NCBI RefSeq assembly: GCF_015163075.1 | Contig: NZ_JADDXU010000002.1 | Location: 248,001 to 312,000, forward strand | Reading direction: 5' to 3' | DNA from: Streptomyces justiciae | GTDB taxonomy: Bacteria > Actinomycetota > Actinomycetes > Streptomycetales > Streptomycetaceae | DNA length: 64,000 nt | Shown here: positions 24,082 through 31,906 of the stretch, one piece after another | Layout of the letters: each line of letters opens with the position of its first letter | Position numbering within the stretch: the first letter of the stretch is position 1 | Made by a program: the position numbers and the translations under genes | The notes under the pieces: model-generated | The model's input: only the letters and a program-made list of their open reading frames with translations | Told to the model about the DNA's origin: nothing | Databases searched by the model: none

Positions 24082-25110
24082 ATGACACCTGCCCCCGGCC
24101 CGGCCCGCTCGCACACCGCCACGCTCTCCGACGTCGCCCGGCTGGCAGGCGTGTCCGTCGCCACCGCCTCCAAGGCCCTCAACGGGCGCAGCCAGGTGCG
24201 CGCCGAGACCCGGCAGCGGGTGATCGAGGCGGCCGAGCGGCTGTCGTTCCGCCCCAACCAGCTGGCCCGGGGCCTGCTCGCGGGGCGGACCGGCACGGTC
24301 GGGCTGCTCACCAGCGACCTGGAGGGCCGGTTCAGCATCCCGATCCTCATGGGCGCCGAGGACGCGTTCGGCGCGGGCGAGGTGGCGGTGTTCCTGTGTG
24401 ACGCCCGCGGTGACGCGATCCGTGAACAGCACCATGTGCGGGCCCTGTTGGGGCGCCGGGTAGACGGTCTGATCGTGGTGGGCAGCCGGACCGATCCGCG
24501 GCCGTCGCTGGGCCGGGGCCTGGGGGTGCCGGTCGTGTACGCCTACGCGCCGTCGGACGATCCGGAGGATCTGTCGATCGTGCCGGACAACGTGGACGCC
24601 GGGCGGATCGCGGTGGAGCATCTGCTGGCCTGCGGCCGGACGCGGATCGCGCACATCACCGGCGACCCCGGGTACGCGGCGGCGCACGACCGGGTCACGG
24701 GGGCGCGGGCCGCGCTCGCCGACGACGGGCTCTCCCTGGTCGGCGAACCCCGGTTCGGGGACTGGTCGGAGGGGTGGGGGCGGGCCGCGGTCACGCTGCT
24801 GCTCGACCAGCACCCCGAGGTCGACGCCGTGCTGTGCGGCAACGACCAGATCGCCCGGGGCGCGGTGGACGTGCTGCGCGAACGCGGACTGCGGGTGCCG
24901 GAGGACGTGGCGGTCATGGGCTTCGACAACTGGCAGGTGATGACGTCCGGTTGCCGGCCACTGCTCACCAGCGTGGACATGAATCTGGAGCAGGTGGGGC
25001 GGGCCGCGGCGAAGGCCCTGTTCGGCGCGATCGCCGGCGCCCCGCGCCCGGCGGTGGAGGCGCTGCCCTGCCGGGTGGTGATCCGGGGGTCCACGGCCCA
25101 CCTGTCGTGA
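24082..25110 (+). CDS. LacI-family transcriptional regulator
   Basis: A 342-aa regulator at typical length. The N-terminal helix-turn-helix and hinge are at about residues 14-68 (TLSDVARLAGVSVATASKAL, then LSFRPNQLARGLLAGRTGTVGLL). The periplasmic-binding-protein-like sensor domain follows (GRRVDGLIVVGSR; DNVDAGRIAVEHLLACGRTRIAHITG; DAVLCGNDQIARG; VMGFDNWQ). ATG 24082 has AGGAG six bases upstream. It is flanked by two matching operator-promoter units, one for the importer-GH127 operon (divergent) and one for the secreted hydrolase pair downstream. It is therefore probably the local repressor, released by an arabinose-containing oligosaccharide. Confidence 0.95.
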   Translation: MTPAPGPARSHTATLSDVARLAGVSVATASKALNGRSQVRAETRQRVIEAAERLSFRPNQLARGLLAGRTGTVGLLTSDLEGRFSIPILMGAEDAFGAGEVAVFLCDARGDAIREQHHVRALLGRRVDGLIVVGSRTDPRPSLGRGLGVPVVYAYAPSDDPEDLSIVPDNVDAGRIAVEHLLACGRTRIAHITGDPGYAAAHDRVTGARAALADDGLSLVGEPRFGDWSEGWGRAAVTLLLDQHPEVDAVLCGNDQIARGAVDVLRERGLRVPEDVAVMGFDNWQVMTSGCRPLLTSVDMNLEQVGRAAAKALFGAIAGAPRPAVEALPCRVVIRGSTAHLS

Positions 25111-25148
25111 ATCGCCCGCTGCGCGAACTCACCTCCCATCCACCGCCC

Positions 25149-25193
25149 TTGACACCCCATCAGCTCGCTCCTACGTTGCGAAAACCTTTTAGG
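25149..25193 (+). promoter_or_regulatory. Promoter plus LacI operator of the secreted hydrolase operon
   Basis: TTGACA (25149-25154), a 17-base spacer, TACGTT (25172-25177), then CGAAAACCTTTTAGG (25179-25193) one base after the -10. The layout copies the unit at 23951-23996, with only two base differences in the 15-base operator. This supports one regulator controlling both operons. Confidence 0.8.
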
Positions 25194-25231
25194 TTCGTTT
25201 CAGAGCCGTCGTTTCAGCAAAGGGGAGCCCG

Positions 25232-28200
25232 ATGCGAAGACGAACAGAGTCCGGCTTACAGCGCCTCCTGGTGGTCCTGGCCCTCCTGATCGGTTCCGTC
25301 CTCACCGCGACGCCGGCGGCGCAGGCCGCGCAGACCATCGGTTTCCCCACCTTCAGCGGCCCCGCGATCCCCGCGCCGCCGGTCGCGCAGACGCCGGGCG
25401 ACATGATGCGCGCGATCTACGACGCCGAGAGCTCGGGCACCGACTTCTGGATGGACCGTCTGCTCGCCCGCACCGGCAACGACCCGGCCGGCAGCTGGTT
25501 GATGAGCCGTGGGCGGGCGTTGTTCATGAAGACCCATGACCCGGCGGTGCTCGGCTTCGGCGGCCATGTCGCCTACTCGGAGAGCGTCAACGACAACAAC
25601 GCCTACACGGTGGCGATCTCCCCGGGCACCTTCACCGAACAGGTCGCCCAGCGGCGGCAGACGCCCAGCCACTGGAAGAGCGTCCACACCAGCGGCATCA
25701 TCTCGGTCGAGCAGACCAAGTTCATCACCGACAACAACGTGGCGGTCACCAACCTGGCGATCAAGAACAACGGCAGCAGCTCGACCACCCTGCAACTCCG
25801 GGCCACTTCGCCGTACGCCACGACCGGCAGCGGCAGCGAGCTGACCGGCCAGGTGAACGCGTACAACAACCTCACCACCCTCCGCCCCCGGCTCACCGGC
25901 GACGGCTTCTCGGTCACCAACGGCGGCCTGAACCGGTCCGTGACCATCGCGGCCGGAGCGACCGTGACGACCAAGGTGGTGATGGGCTTCGTCACCAACG
26001 AGATCCCCGCGTCGCTCACCGAGTACAACGCCTACGCCGGCTACTCCCCCGCGACCGCGTTCGCCACCCACGTGCGGGCGTACAACCTGTGGTGGGCGCA
26101 GAACGTGCCCTACATCGACGTGCCCGAGCCGGCGATCAAGAAGAACATCTACTACCGCTGGTGGCTGATGCGCTTCAACAACCTCGACGCGGACATCCCG
26201 GGGCAGACCTTCCAGTTCCCGACCTCCGTCGAGGGCGCCCTCGGCTACAACAACGCGATCGCGCTGACCCAGCCGATGCACATCGACGACCTCAAGTACC
26301 TGCGCAACCCGGCCTACGCGTACGGCGACTGGCTGAGCGTCGGCCAGACGTCCAAGGGTGCCCGGTTCCTCGACAACCCCGGCGATCCGGAGAACTGGTC
26401 CAACAGCTACACCCAGTACATCGCCGAGGCGGCCTGGAGGAGCTACCAGATCCACGGCGGCCAACCCGCCATCGCCGGCCAGCTGGCGCACTACGCCGAG
26501 GGCGATGTGAAGGGCCAACTCGCCTACTACGACCACGACAACAACAAGCTCATCGAGTACGACTGGGGCGCGCTGACCGGCAACGACGCCGACGCCGTCT
26601 CCTTCCACTGGAAACCCGGCACCATGGACCGCGCCGAGTCCGCCTACCAGTACAGCGGCGCGCTCGCCGCCGCGCAGGCCTACGAGGCGACCGGCAACAC
26701 CGCCAAGGCCACGGAGATGCGCACGCTGGCGACACAGATCAAGGACGCCATCGTCAACGTCCTGTGGAACCCGAACCGGCAGTTGTTCGAGCACCGGCTC
26801 AAGTCGACCAACGAATGGGTGCCTTGGAAGGAGATCAACAACTACTACCCGTTCTCGGTCGGCGCGATCCCCGACACCGACACCTACAAGCAGGCGTTGC
26901 GGCTGTACGACGACCCGGCGCAGTACCCGGTGTTCCCGTTCTACACCGCCAACCAGGTCGACAAGCAGGCGGCGGCCGACGCCGGGAACCCCGGCTCCAA
27001 CAACTTCTCGACCATCAACTCCACGGTCCAGTTCCGGCTGTACTCCTCGGTGCTGCGCAACTACCCCAACTCCTGGATGAGCGCGACCGACTACAAGAAG
27101 CTCCTGTACTGGAACACCTGGGCGCAGTACATCGGCGGCAACACGCAGTGGCCGGACGCCAACGAGTTCTGGGCGGACTGGAACGGCAGCTCGATCGATT
27201 ACCGCTCCTGGATCCACCACAACATCCTGGGCAGCAGCAACTGGACGGTCATCGAGGACGTGGCGGGGCTCAGGCCGCGCAACGACGCCAAGGTGGAGCT
27301 CTCCCCGATCAACATCGGCTGGGACCACTTCACCGTCAACAACCTGCGCTACCGGGGCGCCGACCTGTCGATCGTCTGGGACGACCCGGCCGACGGCGTG
27401 GTCCGCTACCCGGGCATCCCCGAGGGCTACTCGATCTACGTCAACGGCAACCGCGTCGCCACCGTCAACTCGCTGGTCCCCCTGACCTGGGACCCGGCCA
27501 CGGGTGACGTCACCACCAGCGGCACGGTCACGCACCACATCGCGGTGCCCGGCCTCAAGGCCCCCAACCAGGTCGTGCAGGACAGTCCCCGCATGGTCGA
27601 CATGCTCGCGAAGGCCGGCGTCGACCTGACCGCCGACCTGACCGACCTGGCCGCCGGCGCGACCGTGTCCGCGTCCTACACCGGCTCCGGCAGCAGCGCG
27701 GCCGGAGCGGTCGACGGCTATCCCACCAACGAACCGTTCTGGGGTGCGGGCGGCTCCGCCAACAGCCAGGACTGGTACGAGCTGAACCTCGGCAGTGCCC
27801 GGACACTCAACGAGGTGCGCCTGTACTTCAAGGACAGCCGCCCCGCGAGCACCACCTACCGGGCCCCTTCCTCATACACCATCCAGTACTACAACGGCAG
27901 TTCATGGGTGAGCGTGCCGAGCCAGACCAAGAGTCCGGCCGTGCCGCGCGCCAACTACAACCTGGTGCAGTTCCCGGCGATCAGCGCGCAGCGGGTCCGG
28001 GTCCTCGCCACCAACGCCTCCGGCGCCAAGACGGGCCTGACCGAGGTGAAGATCTACAACCGGGGCGGGGTGCAGCCACCGGCCAACCAGGCGACGTCCG
28101 CGACGCCGTCCGCCTCGTACACCTCCCCCTGGGAGGCCGTCACCGCGATCAACGACGGCATCGATCCGCCCTCGTCCAACGACACCGTCAACCCGCGCTG

Positions 28201-28510
28201 GGGCACCTGGCCGGAAACGGGCCAGCAGTGGGCGGAGTTGACCTGGCCGACCGCCAGGACGCTGAACAAGGCCGACGTCTACTTCTTCGACGACGACCAG
28301 GGCATCGACATGCCGTCCGCCTGGAAACTCCAGTACTGGAACGGCAGTTCCTACGTCGACGTCCCGGGCGCGAGCGCGTACTCGCTCACCAAGAACCAGT
28401 ACAACAGCGTCACGTTCACCGCGACGAGCACCACCCGGCTACGGGTGCTGCTCACCAGCAACGGCTCGAACTCCGTCGGCCTCCTGGAAGCAAAGGTGTA
28501 CGGCCCGTGA
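25232..28510 (+). CDS. Secreted (alpha/alpha)6-barrel glycoside hydrolase with two discoidin-like modules
   Basis: A 1092-aa exported protein. Signal peptide 1-34 (LLVVLALLIGSVLTATPAAQAA). An N-terminal beta-sandwich (about 60-270) is followed by a Trp-rich helical barrel (about 280-700: IYYRWWLMRFNNLDADIPGQ; PDANEFWADWNGSSIDYRSW; SNWTVIEDVAGLRPR). This layout is that of GH63/MGH1-like and GH121-like enzymes. Two F5/8 type C-like modules follow (from about 807 and 955). The family is not certain. Its partners (GH127, importer, GH43) are those of the bifidobacterial HypBA2 system, so a GH121-type beta-L-arabinobiosidase role is an attractive inference. The start has AAAGGGGAG five bases upstream, and a consensus promoter with LacI operator drives it. 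Confidence 0.8.
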   Translation: MRRRTESGLQRLLVVLALLIGSVLTATPAAQAAQTIGFPTFSGPAIPAPPVAQTPGDMMRAIYDAESSGTDFWMDRLLARTGNDPAGSWLMSRGRALFMKTHDPAVLGFGGHVAYSESVNDNNAYTVAISPGTFTEQVAQRRQTPSHWKSVHTSGIISVEQTKFITDNNVAVTNLAIKNNGSSSTTLQLRATSPYATTGSGSELTGQVNAYNNLTTLRPRLTGDGFSVTNGGLNRSVTIAAGATVTTKVVMGFVTNEIPASLTEYNAYAGYSPATAFATHVRAYNLWWAQNVPYIDVPEPAIKKNIYYRWWLMRFNNLDADIPGQTFQFPTSVEGALGYNNAIALTQPMHIDDLKYLRNPAYAYGDWLSVGQTSKGARFLDNPGDPENWSNSYTQYIAEAAWRSYQIHGGQPAIAGQLAHYAEGDVKGQLAYYDHDNNKLIEYDWGALTGNDADAVSFHWKPGTMDRAESAYQYSGALAAAQAYEATGNTAKATEMRTLATQIKDAIVNVLWNPNRQLFEHRLKSTNEWVPWKEINNYYPFSVGAIPDTDTYKQALRLYDDPAQYPVFPFYTANQVDKQAAADAGNPGSNNFSTINSTVQFRLYSSVLRNYPNSWMSATDYKKLLYWNTWAQYIGGNTQWPDANEFWADWNGSSIDYRSWIHHNILGSSNWTVIEDVAGLRPRNDAKVELSPINIGWDHFTVNNLRYRGADLSIVWDDPADGVVRYPGIPEGYSIYVNGNRVATVNSLVPLTWDPATGDVTTSGTVTHHIAVPGLKAPNQVVQDSPRMVDMLAKAGVDLTADLTDLAAGATVSASYTGSGSSAAGAVDGYPTNEPFWGAGGSANSQDWYELNLGSARTLNEVRLYFKDSRPASTTYRAPSSYTIQYYNGSSWVSVPSQTKSPAVPRANYNLVQFPAISAQRVRVLATNASGAKTGLTEVKIYNRGGVQPPANQATSATPSASYTSPWEAVTAINDGIDPPSSNDTVNPRWGTWPETGQQWAELTWPTARTLNKADVYFFDDDQGIDMPSAWKLQYWNGSSYVDVPGASAYSLTKNQYNSVTFTATSTTRLRVLLTSNGSNSVGLLEAKVYGP

Positions 28511-29997
28511 CCCGTTCCCGCTGTCTCTCCGCGCTCATCGCCCTGCTCACGCTCGCGGTCGCCTTCCTGGTGGCGCCGCCGACCGCTGCCGCCGCCGTCG
28601 CGTTCACGTCGACCGGGGTGAACCAGAACGGCGGCAACTGCCTGGACCTGCCCGGCGGTTCGACCACGGCCGGGGCACAGCTCCGCGCCTTCACCTGCGG
28701 TTCCGGCGCCAACCAGAGCTTCGGCTTCACGCCGGTCTCCGGGACGACCGACGTCTACACGATCACCACCCAGTCCGGCCAGTGCGTCGACGTGTACGGC
28801 GCCTCGACCGCCGACAACGCCGCGATCATCCAGTGGCCCTGCCACGGCGGCACCAACCAGCAGTGGCGGCTGGCGCCGGTCTCGGTGAGCGGCACCGACA
28901 GGACCTTCAACCTGGTCGCCGTCAGCTCGGGCAAGTGCGCGACGCCGAGCGGGGGTTCGTCGGCGTCGAACACCAACCTGGTGCAGCTGCCGTGCAGTTC
29001 GACGAACGGCAGGGTGTGGCGGCTGCCCGCGTTCACCGGCGACGCGGCGAAGACGTACACCAACCCACTCTCCCAGCACGGCCCCGACCCCTGGCTGACG
29101 TACTACGACGGCTACTACTACCTCGCCACGACCACCTGGAACTCCACGATCACCATGCGCAAGTCGAGCACCCTCGCCGGGCTCGCGACCGCCACCGACC
29201 AGGTGATCTTCAACCTGACCCGGCCCAACGGGGCGGGCACCATGTGGGCGCCGGAATTCCATCTGCTGGACGGGCCGAACGGCAAGCGGTGGTACTTCTA
29301 CTACACGGCCGGGCGGGAGCCGTACGACCTCGGCACCCAGCGCATCCACGTGCTGGAGAGCGCGGGCCTGGACCCGATGGGCCCCTACAGCTTCAAGGCC
29401 GACCTGCTCGACCCGACGCAGGACAACACCTGGGAGCTGGACCCGAGCATCCTCCAGATCAACGGGCAGCTGTATCTGCTGGGCACCTTCTACAACGGCT
29501 CGCAGCCGATGTTCATCCGTCCGCTGTCCAACCCGTGGACCGCGAGCGGCACCCGGCGCGTCCTGTCCACGCCGACGTACAGCTGGGAGACGGTGGGCGG
29601 CGCGGTCAACGAGGGGGCGGAGGTGCTCCAGCGCAACGGGAAGACGTTCATCGTCTACTCGGCCAGCCACTGCTCCACGCCCGACTACAAGCTGGGCATG
29701 CTCACCTACAACGGCGGTGACCCGCTCAGCTCCTCGTCCTGGGTGAAGTCGCCGAACCCGGTGTTCCAGCGGTCCAACGCCAACGGCGTGTACGGGCCCG
29801 GCCACAACGGCTTCTTCAAGTCGCCGGACGGAACGGAGGACTGGATCGTCTACCACGCCAACAACTCCACCAGCGGCGGCTGCGACATGAACCGGACGAC
29901 CAGGGCGCAGAAGTTCACCTGGAACGCGGACGGCACGCCGAACTTCGGCACACCGGTGGCCCTGGGCGTCCCGTTGGCCGCGCCGTCCGGGGAGTAG
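28507..29997 (+). CDS. Secreted CBM13-GH43 arabinofuranosidase-like enzyme
   Basis: A 496-aa exported protein. GTG at 28507 overlaps the preceding stop (GTGA), coupling it to the barrel hydrolase. Signal peptide 1-29 (LSALIALLTLAVAFLVAPPTA). A ricin-type CBM13 lectin domain (about 32-175) has QSGQCVDVYG and CHGGTNQQW repeats. The GH43 five-bladed propeller (about 180-496) has the three acidic residues in HGPDPW, ELDPSI and NEGAEVL. GH43 enzymes of this type remove alpha-L-arabinofuranose or cut arabinan. With the preceding enzyme it would trim arabinose-rich side chains outside the cell and supply the importer. Confidence 0.92.
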   Translation: MTRSRCLSALIALLTLAVAFLVAPPTAAAAVAFTSTGVNQNGGNCLDLPGGSTTAGAQLRAFTCGSGANQSFGFTPVSGTTDVYTITTQSGQCVDVYGASTADNAAIIQWPCHGGTNQQWRLAPVSVSGTDRTFNLVAVSSGKCATPSGGSSASNTNLVQLPCSSTNGRVWRLPAFTGDAAKTYTNPLSQHGPDPWLTYYDGYYYLATTTWNSTITMRKSSTLAGLATATDQVIFNLTRPNGAGTMWAPEFHLLDGPNGKRWYFYYTAGREPYDLGTQRIHVLESAGLDPMGPYSFKADLLDPTQDNTWELDPSILQINGQLYLLGTFYNGSQPMFIRPLSNPWTASGTRRVLSTPTYSWETVGGAVNEGAEVLQRNGKTFIVYSASHCSTPDYKLGMLTYNGGDPLSSSSWVKSPNPVFQRSNANGVYGPGHNGFFKSPDGTEDWIVYHANNSTSGGCDMNRTTRAQKFTWNADGTPNFGTPVALGVPLAAPSGE

Positions 29998-30036
29998 GTT
30001 CGGGCGGACTCCTGAACGCGCTCACCGAGGGACGTG

Positions 30037-30903
30037 ATGTCAGCCATGACCACCACGCCGGAACAGCCAGTTGTCGTCACCGGCGCCACAGGTCGCCTCG
30101 GTGGGCGCGTCGCCCGCCTCCTGGCCGAGCGGGGCACGGCCCAGCGGCTCCTGGTGCGCAGCCCGGACCGGGCACCCGCGCTCCCCGGTGCCACCGCGGT
30201 CCGGGCCGAGTACGCCGATCACGACGCGGTCGTCCGCGGGCTCGACGGTGCCGGCACCGTGTTCATGGTGTCGGCGTCGGAGAGCGCGGACCGGCTCGCA
30301 CAGCACAAGGCGTTCGTGGACGCCGCCGTCGCGGCCGGAGTACGGCACCTGGTCTACGTCTCCTTCTTCGGCGCGGCCCCCGACGCCACGTTCACGCTGG
30401 CCCGCGACCACTTCCACACCGAGGAGCACATCCGCACGACCGGGCTGGCGTACACGTTCCTGCGGGACAACATGTACGCCGACTTCGTGCCGGCCCTGGT
30501 CGGCGAGGACGGCGTCATCCGGGGCCCGGCCGGTGACGGGCGGGCGGCGTTCGTCTCCCAGGACGACATCGCGGAGGCCGCCGCGGCGATCCTGGCCCGG
30601 CCGGACGACCACGCCGGTGCCGTGTACGACCTCACGGGTCCGGAGTCCCTGTCGCTGGCGGAGGCCGCGGCGATCCTCACCGAGGTCCGGGGCCGCGCGG
30701 TCACCTATCACCCCGAGACGGTCGAGGAGGCGTACGCCTCCCGCGCCTCCTACGGCGCCCCGCCCTGGCAGCTCGACGCCTGGGTGTCGACGTACACGGC
30801 GATCGCGGCCGGTGAACTCGACGGGGTCGGCGACGCCGTGCCCCGCCTCACCGGCCGGCCCGCCACGACTCTCGCGGACGTCGTCCGGTCGGCGGAGGGC
30901 TGA
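30037..30903 (+). CDS. NmrA-like NAD(P)-binding SDR oxidoreductase
   Basis: A 288-aa atypical short-chain dehydrogenase of the NmrA/QOR2 group. The N-terminal motif VTGATGRLGGRVARLLAERG binds NAD(P), with RSPDR after the second strand. HLVYVSFFGAAPDATF and YTFLRDNMYADFVP match quinone-reductase-like members. The active-site Tyr of classical SDRs is absent, as usual here. The ATG at 30037 follows GAGGGA; an ATG at 30046 is possible. It stands alone between the glycan-degradation and exopolysaccharide regions and appears unrelated to either; role uncertain (redox sensing or quinone reduction). Confidence 0.88.
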   Translation: MSAMTTTPEQPVVVTGATGRLGGRVARLLAERGTAQRLLVRSPDRAPALPGATAVRAEYADHDAVVRGLDGAGTVFMVSASESADRLAQHKAFVDAAVAAGVRHLVYVSFFGAAPDATFTLARDHFHTEEHIRTTGLAYTFLRDNMYADFVPALVGEDGVIRGPAGDGRAAFVSQDDIAEAAAAILARPDDHAGAVYDLTGPESLSLAEAAAILTEVRGRAVTYHPETVEEAYASRASYGAPPWQLDAWVSTYTAIAAGELDGVGDAVPRLTGRPATTLADVVRSAEG

Positions 30904-30906
30904 ACT

Positions 30907-30952
30907 CCGCCGCTGGCGGGAAATGGCCGGATCTGCCGTCGTGACGCGACGG
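30907..30952 (+). terminator. Tandem stem-loops after the NmrA-like gene
   Basis: CCGCC-GCT-GGCGG (30907-30919) and CCGTCG-n5-CGACGG (30936-30952) are perfect short stems just after the stop codon. There is no T-tract, so termination is only probable. Confidence 0.4.
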
Positions 30953-31031
30953 AACCCTTCAACCCGTAGCCAGAGCGCGATCGGTGATCGATGATGAGCG
31001 CTCCGTGCGACTTGAAGAAGGGTTCCGCCCG

Positions 31032-31625
31032 ATGAACGTCAGAATCCAGCCCACCGCCCAGGTCGACGAGACGGCCACGATCGGCGACGGGACGACGGTC
31101 TGGGACCTGGCCCAGATCCGGGAGGACGCCCGGCTGGGCGGCGGATGCATCGTGGGCCGGGGCGCGTACGTCGGCCCGGGCGTACGGATCGGCGACAACG
31201 TCAAGCTGCAGAACTACGCGTTGGTGTACGAACCGGCGGTGCTCGCGGACGGGGTGTTCGTCGGCCCGGCGGCCGTGTTCACCAACGACTACTTCCCCCG
31301 TTCCGTGGACACCGAGGGGAAGCTGAAGCGCGGCGGTGACTGGGAGGCCGTGGCAGTCACCGTGGCCGAAGGGGCGTCCATCGGGGCGCGTTCGGTCTGT
31401 GTCGCACCGGTCCACATCGGTCGTTGGGCGTTGGTCGCGGCGGGGGCCGTGGTGACCAAGGACGTCCCCGACTTCGCACTCGTGGCGGGTGTGCCGGCGC
31501 GCCGGATCGGCTGGGTCGGGCGGGCCGGCGTACGCCTGGCGGAGCGCGAACCGGGCACGTGGGAGTGCCCGGAGACGGGCTCGCTGTACGACGAGAAGGA
31601 CGGCGAACTCGTCGAGCGCGCATGA
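31032..31625 (+). CDS. Hexapeptide N-acetyltransferase (WlbB/WbpD-like)
   Basis: A 197-aa left-handed beta-helix acetyltransferase. Repeats run from VDETATIGDGTTVWDLAQIR through GAYVGPGVRIGDNVKLQNYA to GASIGARSVCVAPVHIG, ending GAVVTKDVPDFALVAGVPAR and then a Cys-containing tail (WECPETG). The pattern VWDLAQIRED and NYALVYEPAVLADGVFVGP closely follows the enzymes that acetylate the 3-amino group of UDP-2-acetamido-3-amino-glucuronate. ATG 31032 was preferred; an in-frame ATG at 30984 would add 16 residues. It opens the exopolysaccharide cluster and fits with the Gfo/Idh oxidoreductase and aminotransferases of the opposite arm. Confidence 0.85.
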   Translation: MNVRIQPTAQVDETATIGDGTTVWDLAQIREDARLGGGCIVGRGAYVGPGVRIGDNVKLQNYALVYEPAVLADGVFVGPAAVFTNDYFPRSVDTEGKLKRGGDWEAVAVTVAEGASIGARSVCVAPVHIGRWALVAAGAVVTKDVPDFALVAGVPARRIGWVGRAGVRLAEREPGTWECPETGSLYDEKDGELVERA

Positions 31626-31906
31626 CTCCTGTTTCCAGCCGTTCCCAACTGTTTCCCTCAAAGGCCAAATCCTCGAACATCTACAGGCATAACATGTGTG
31701 CGAAGTGTGCAGACCATGCACAATGACCGCACAAGCCAGTAGTGCCCAGGGGGGGTTACGGGGTGGTGGGGACACCTGTGTCCGCGTCCAGGAGTGACAG
31801 CCGCTCCGGCGCCTGACGTCTGCCTTCCGTCGTAGGCCGATTTTGGCCCGACGTTTCACCAGTCTGTCCACAACAGGGCCCACAGGGGGGTTGGTGTGTC
31901 CCAAAG
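31626..31906. other. 281-bp non-coding leader before the plus-strand polysaccharide operon
   Basis: No gene is seen here. It contains an AT-richer start (31670-31725), a 6-bp perfect inverted repeat GGACAC-CT-GTGTCC (31770-31783), and a terminator-like hairpin at 31828-31857. It probably holds the promoter and a structured 5' leader for the gene at 31907, but no clear -10/-35 pair was found. Confidence 0.5.
31828..31857 (+). terminator. Hairpin with T-run in the leader (attenuator or terminator)
   Basis: CGTCG-TA-GGCC-GATTTT-GGCC-CGACG followed by TTTC: two perfect stem segments (5 and 4 bp) separated by a TA bulge, with a six-base loop. It sits 50 bases before the ATG at 31907. It may end upstream transcription or attenuate the operon. 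Confidence 0.45.

Noticed and set aside
25256-27538. 760-codon open frame antisense to the secreted barrel hydrolase
   Set aside because: Compositional shadow of a well-supported secreted enzyme; no motif or ribosome site.
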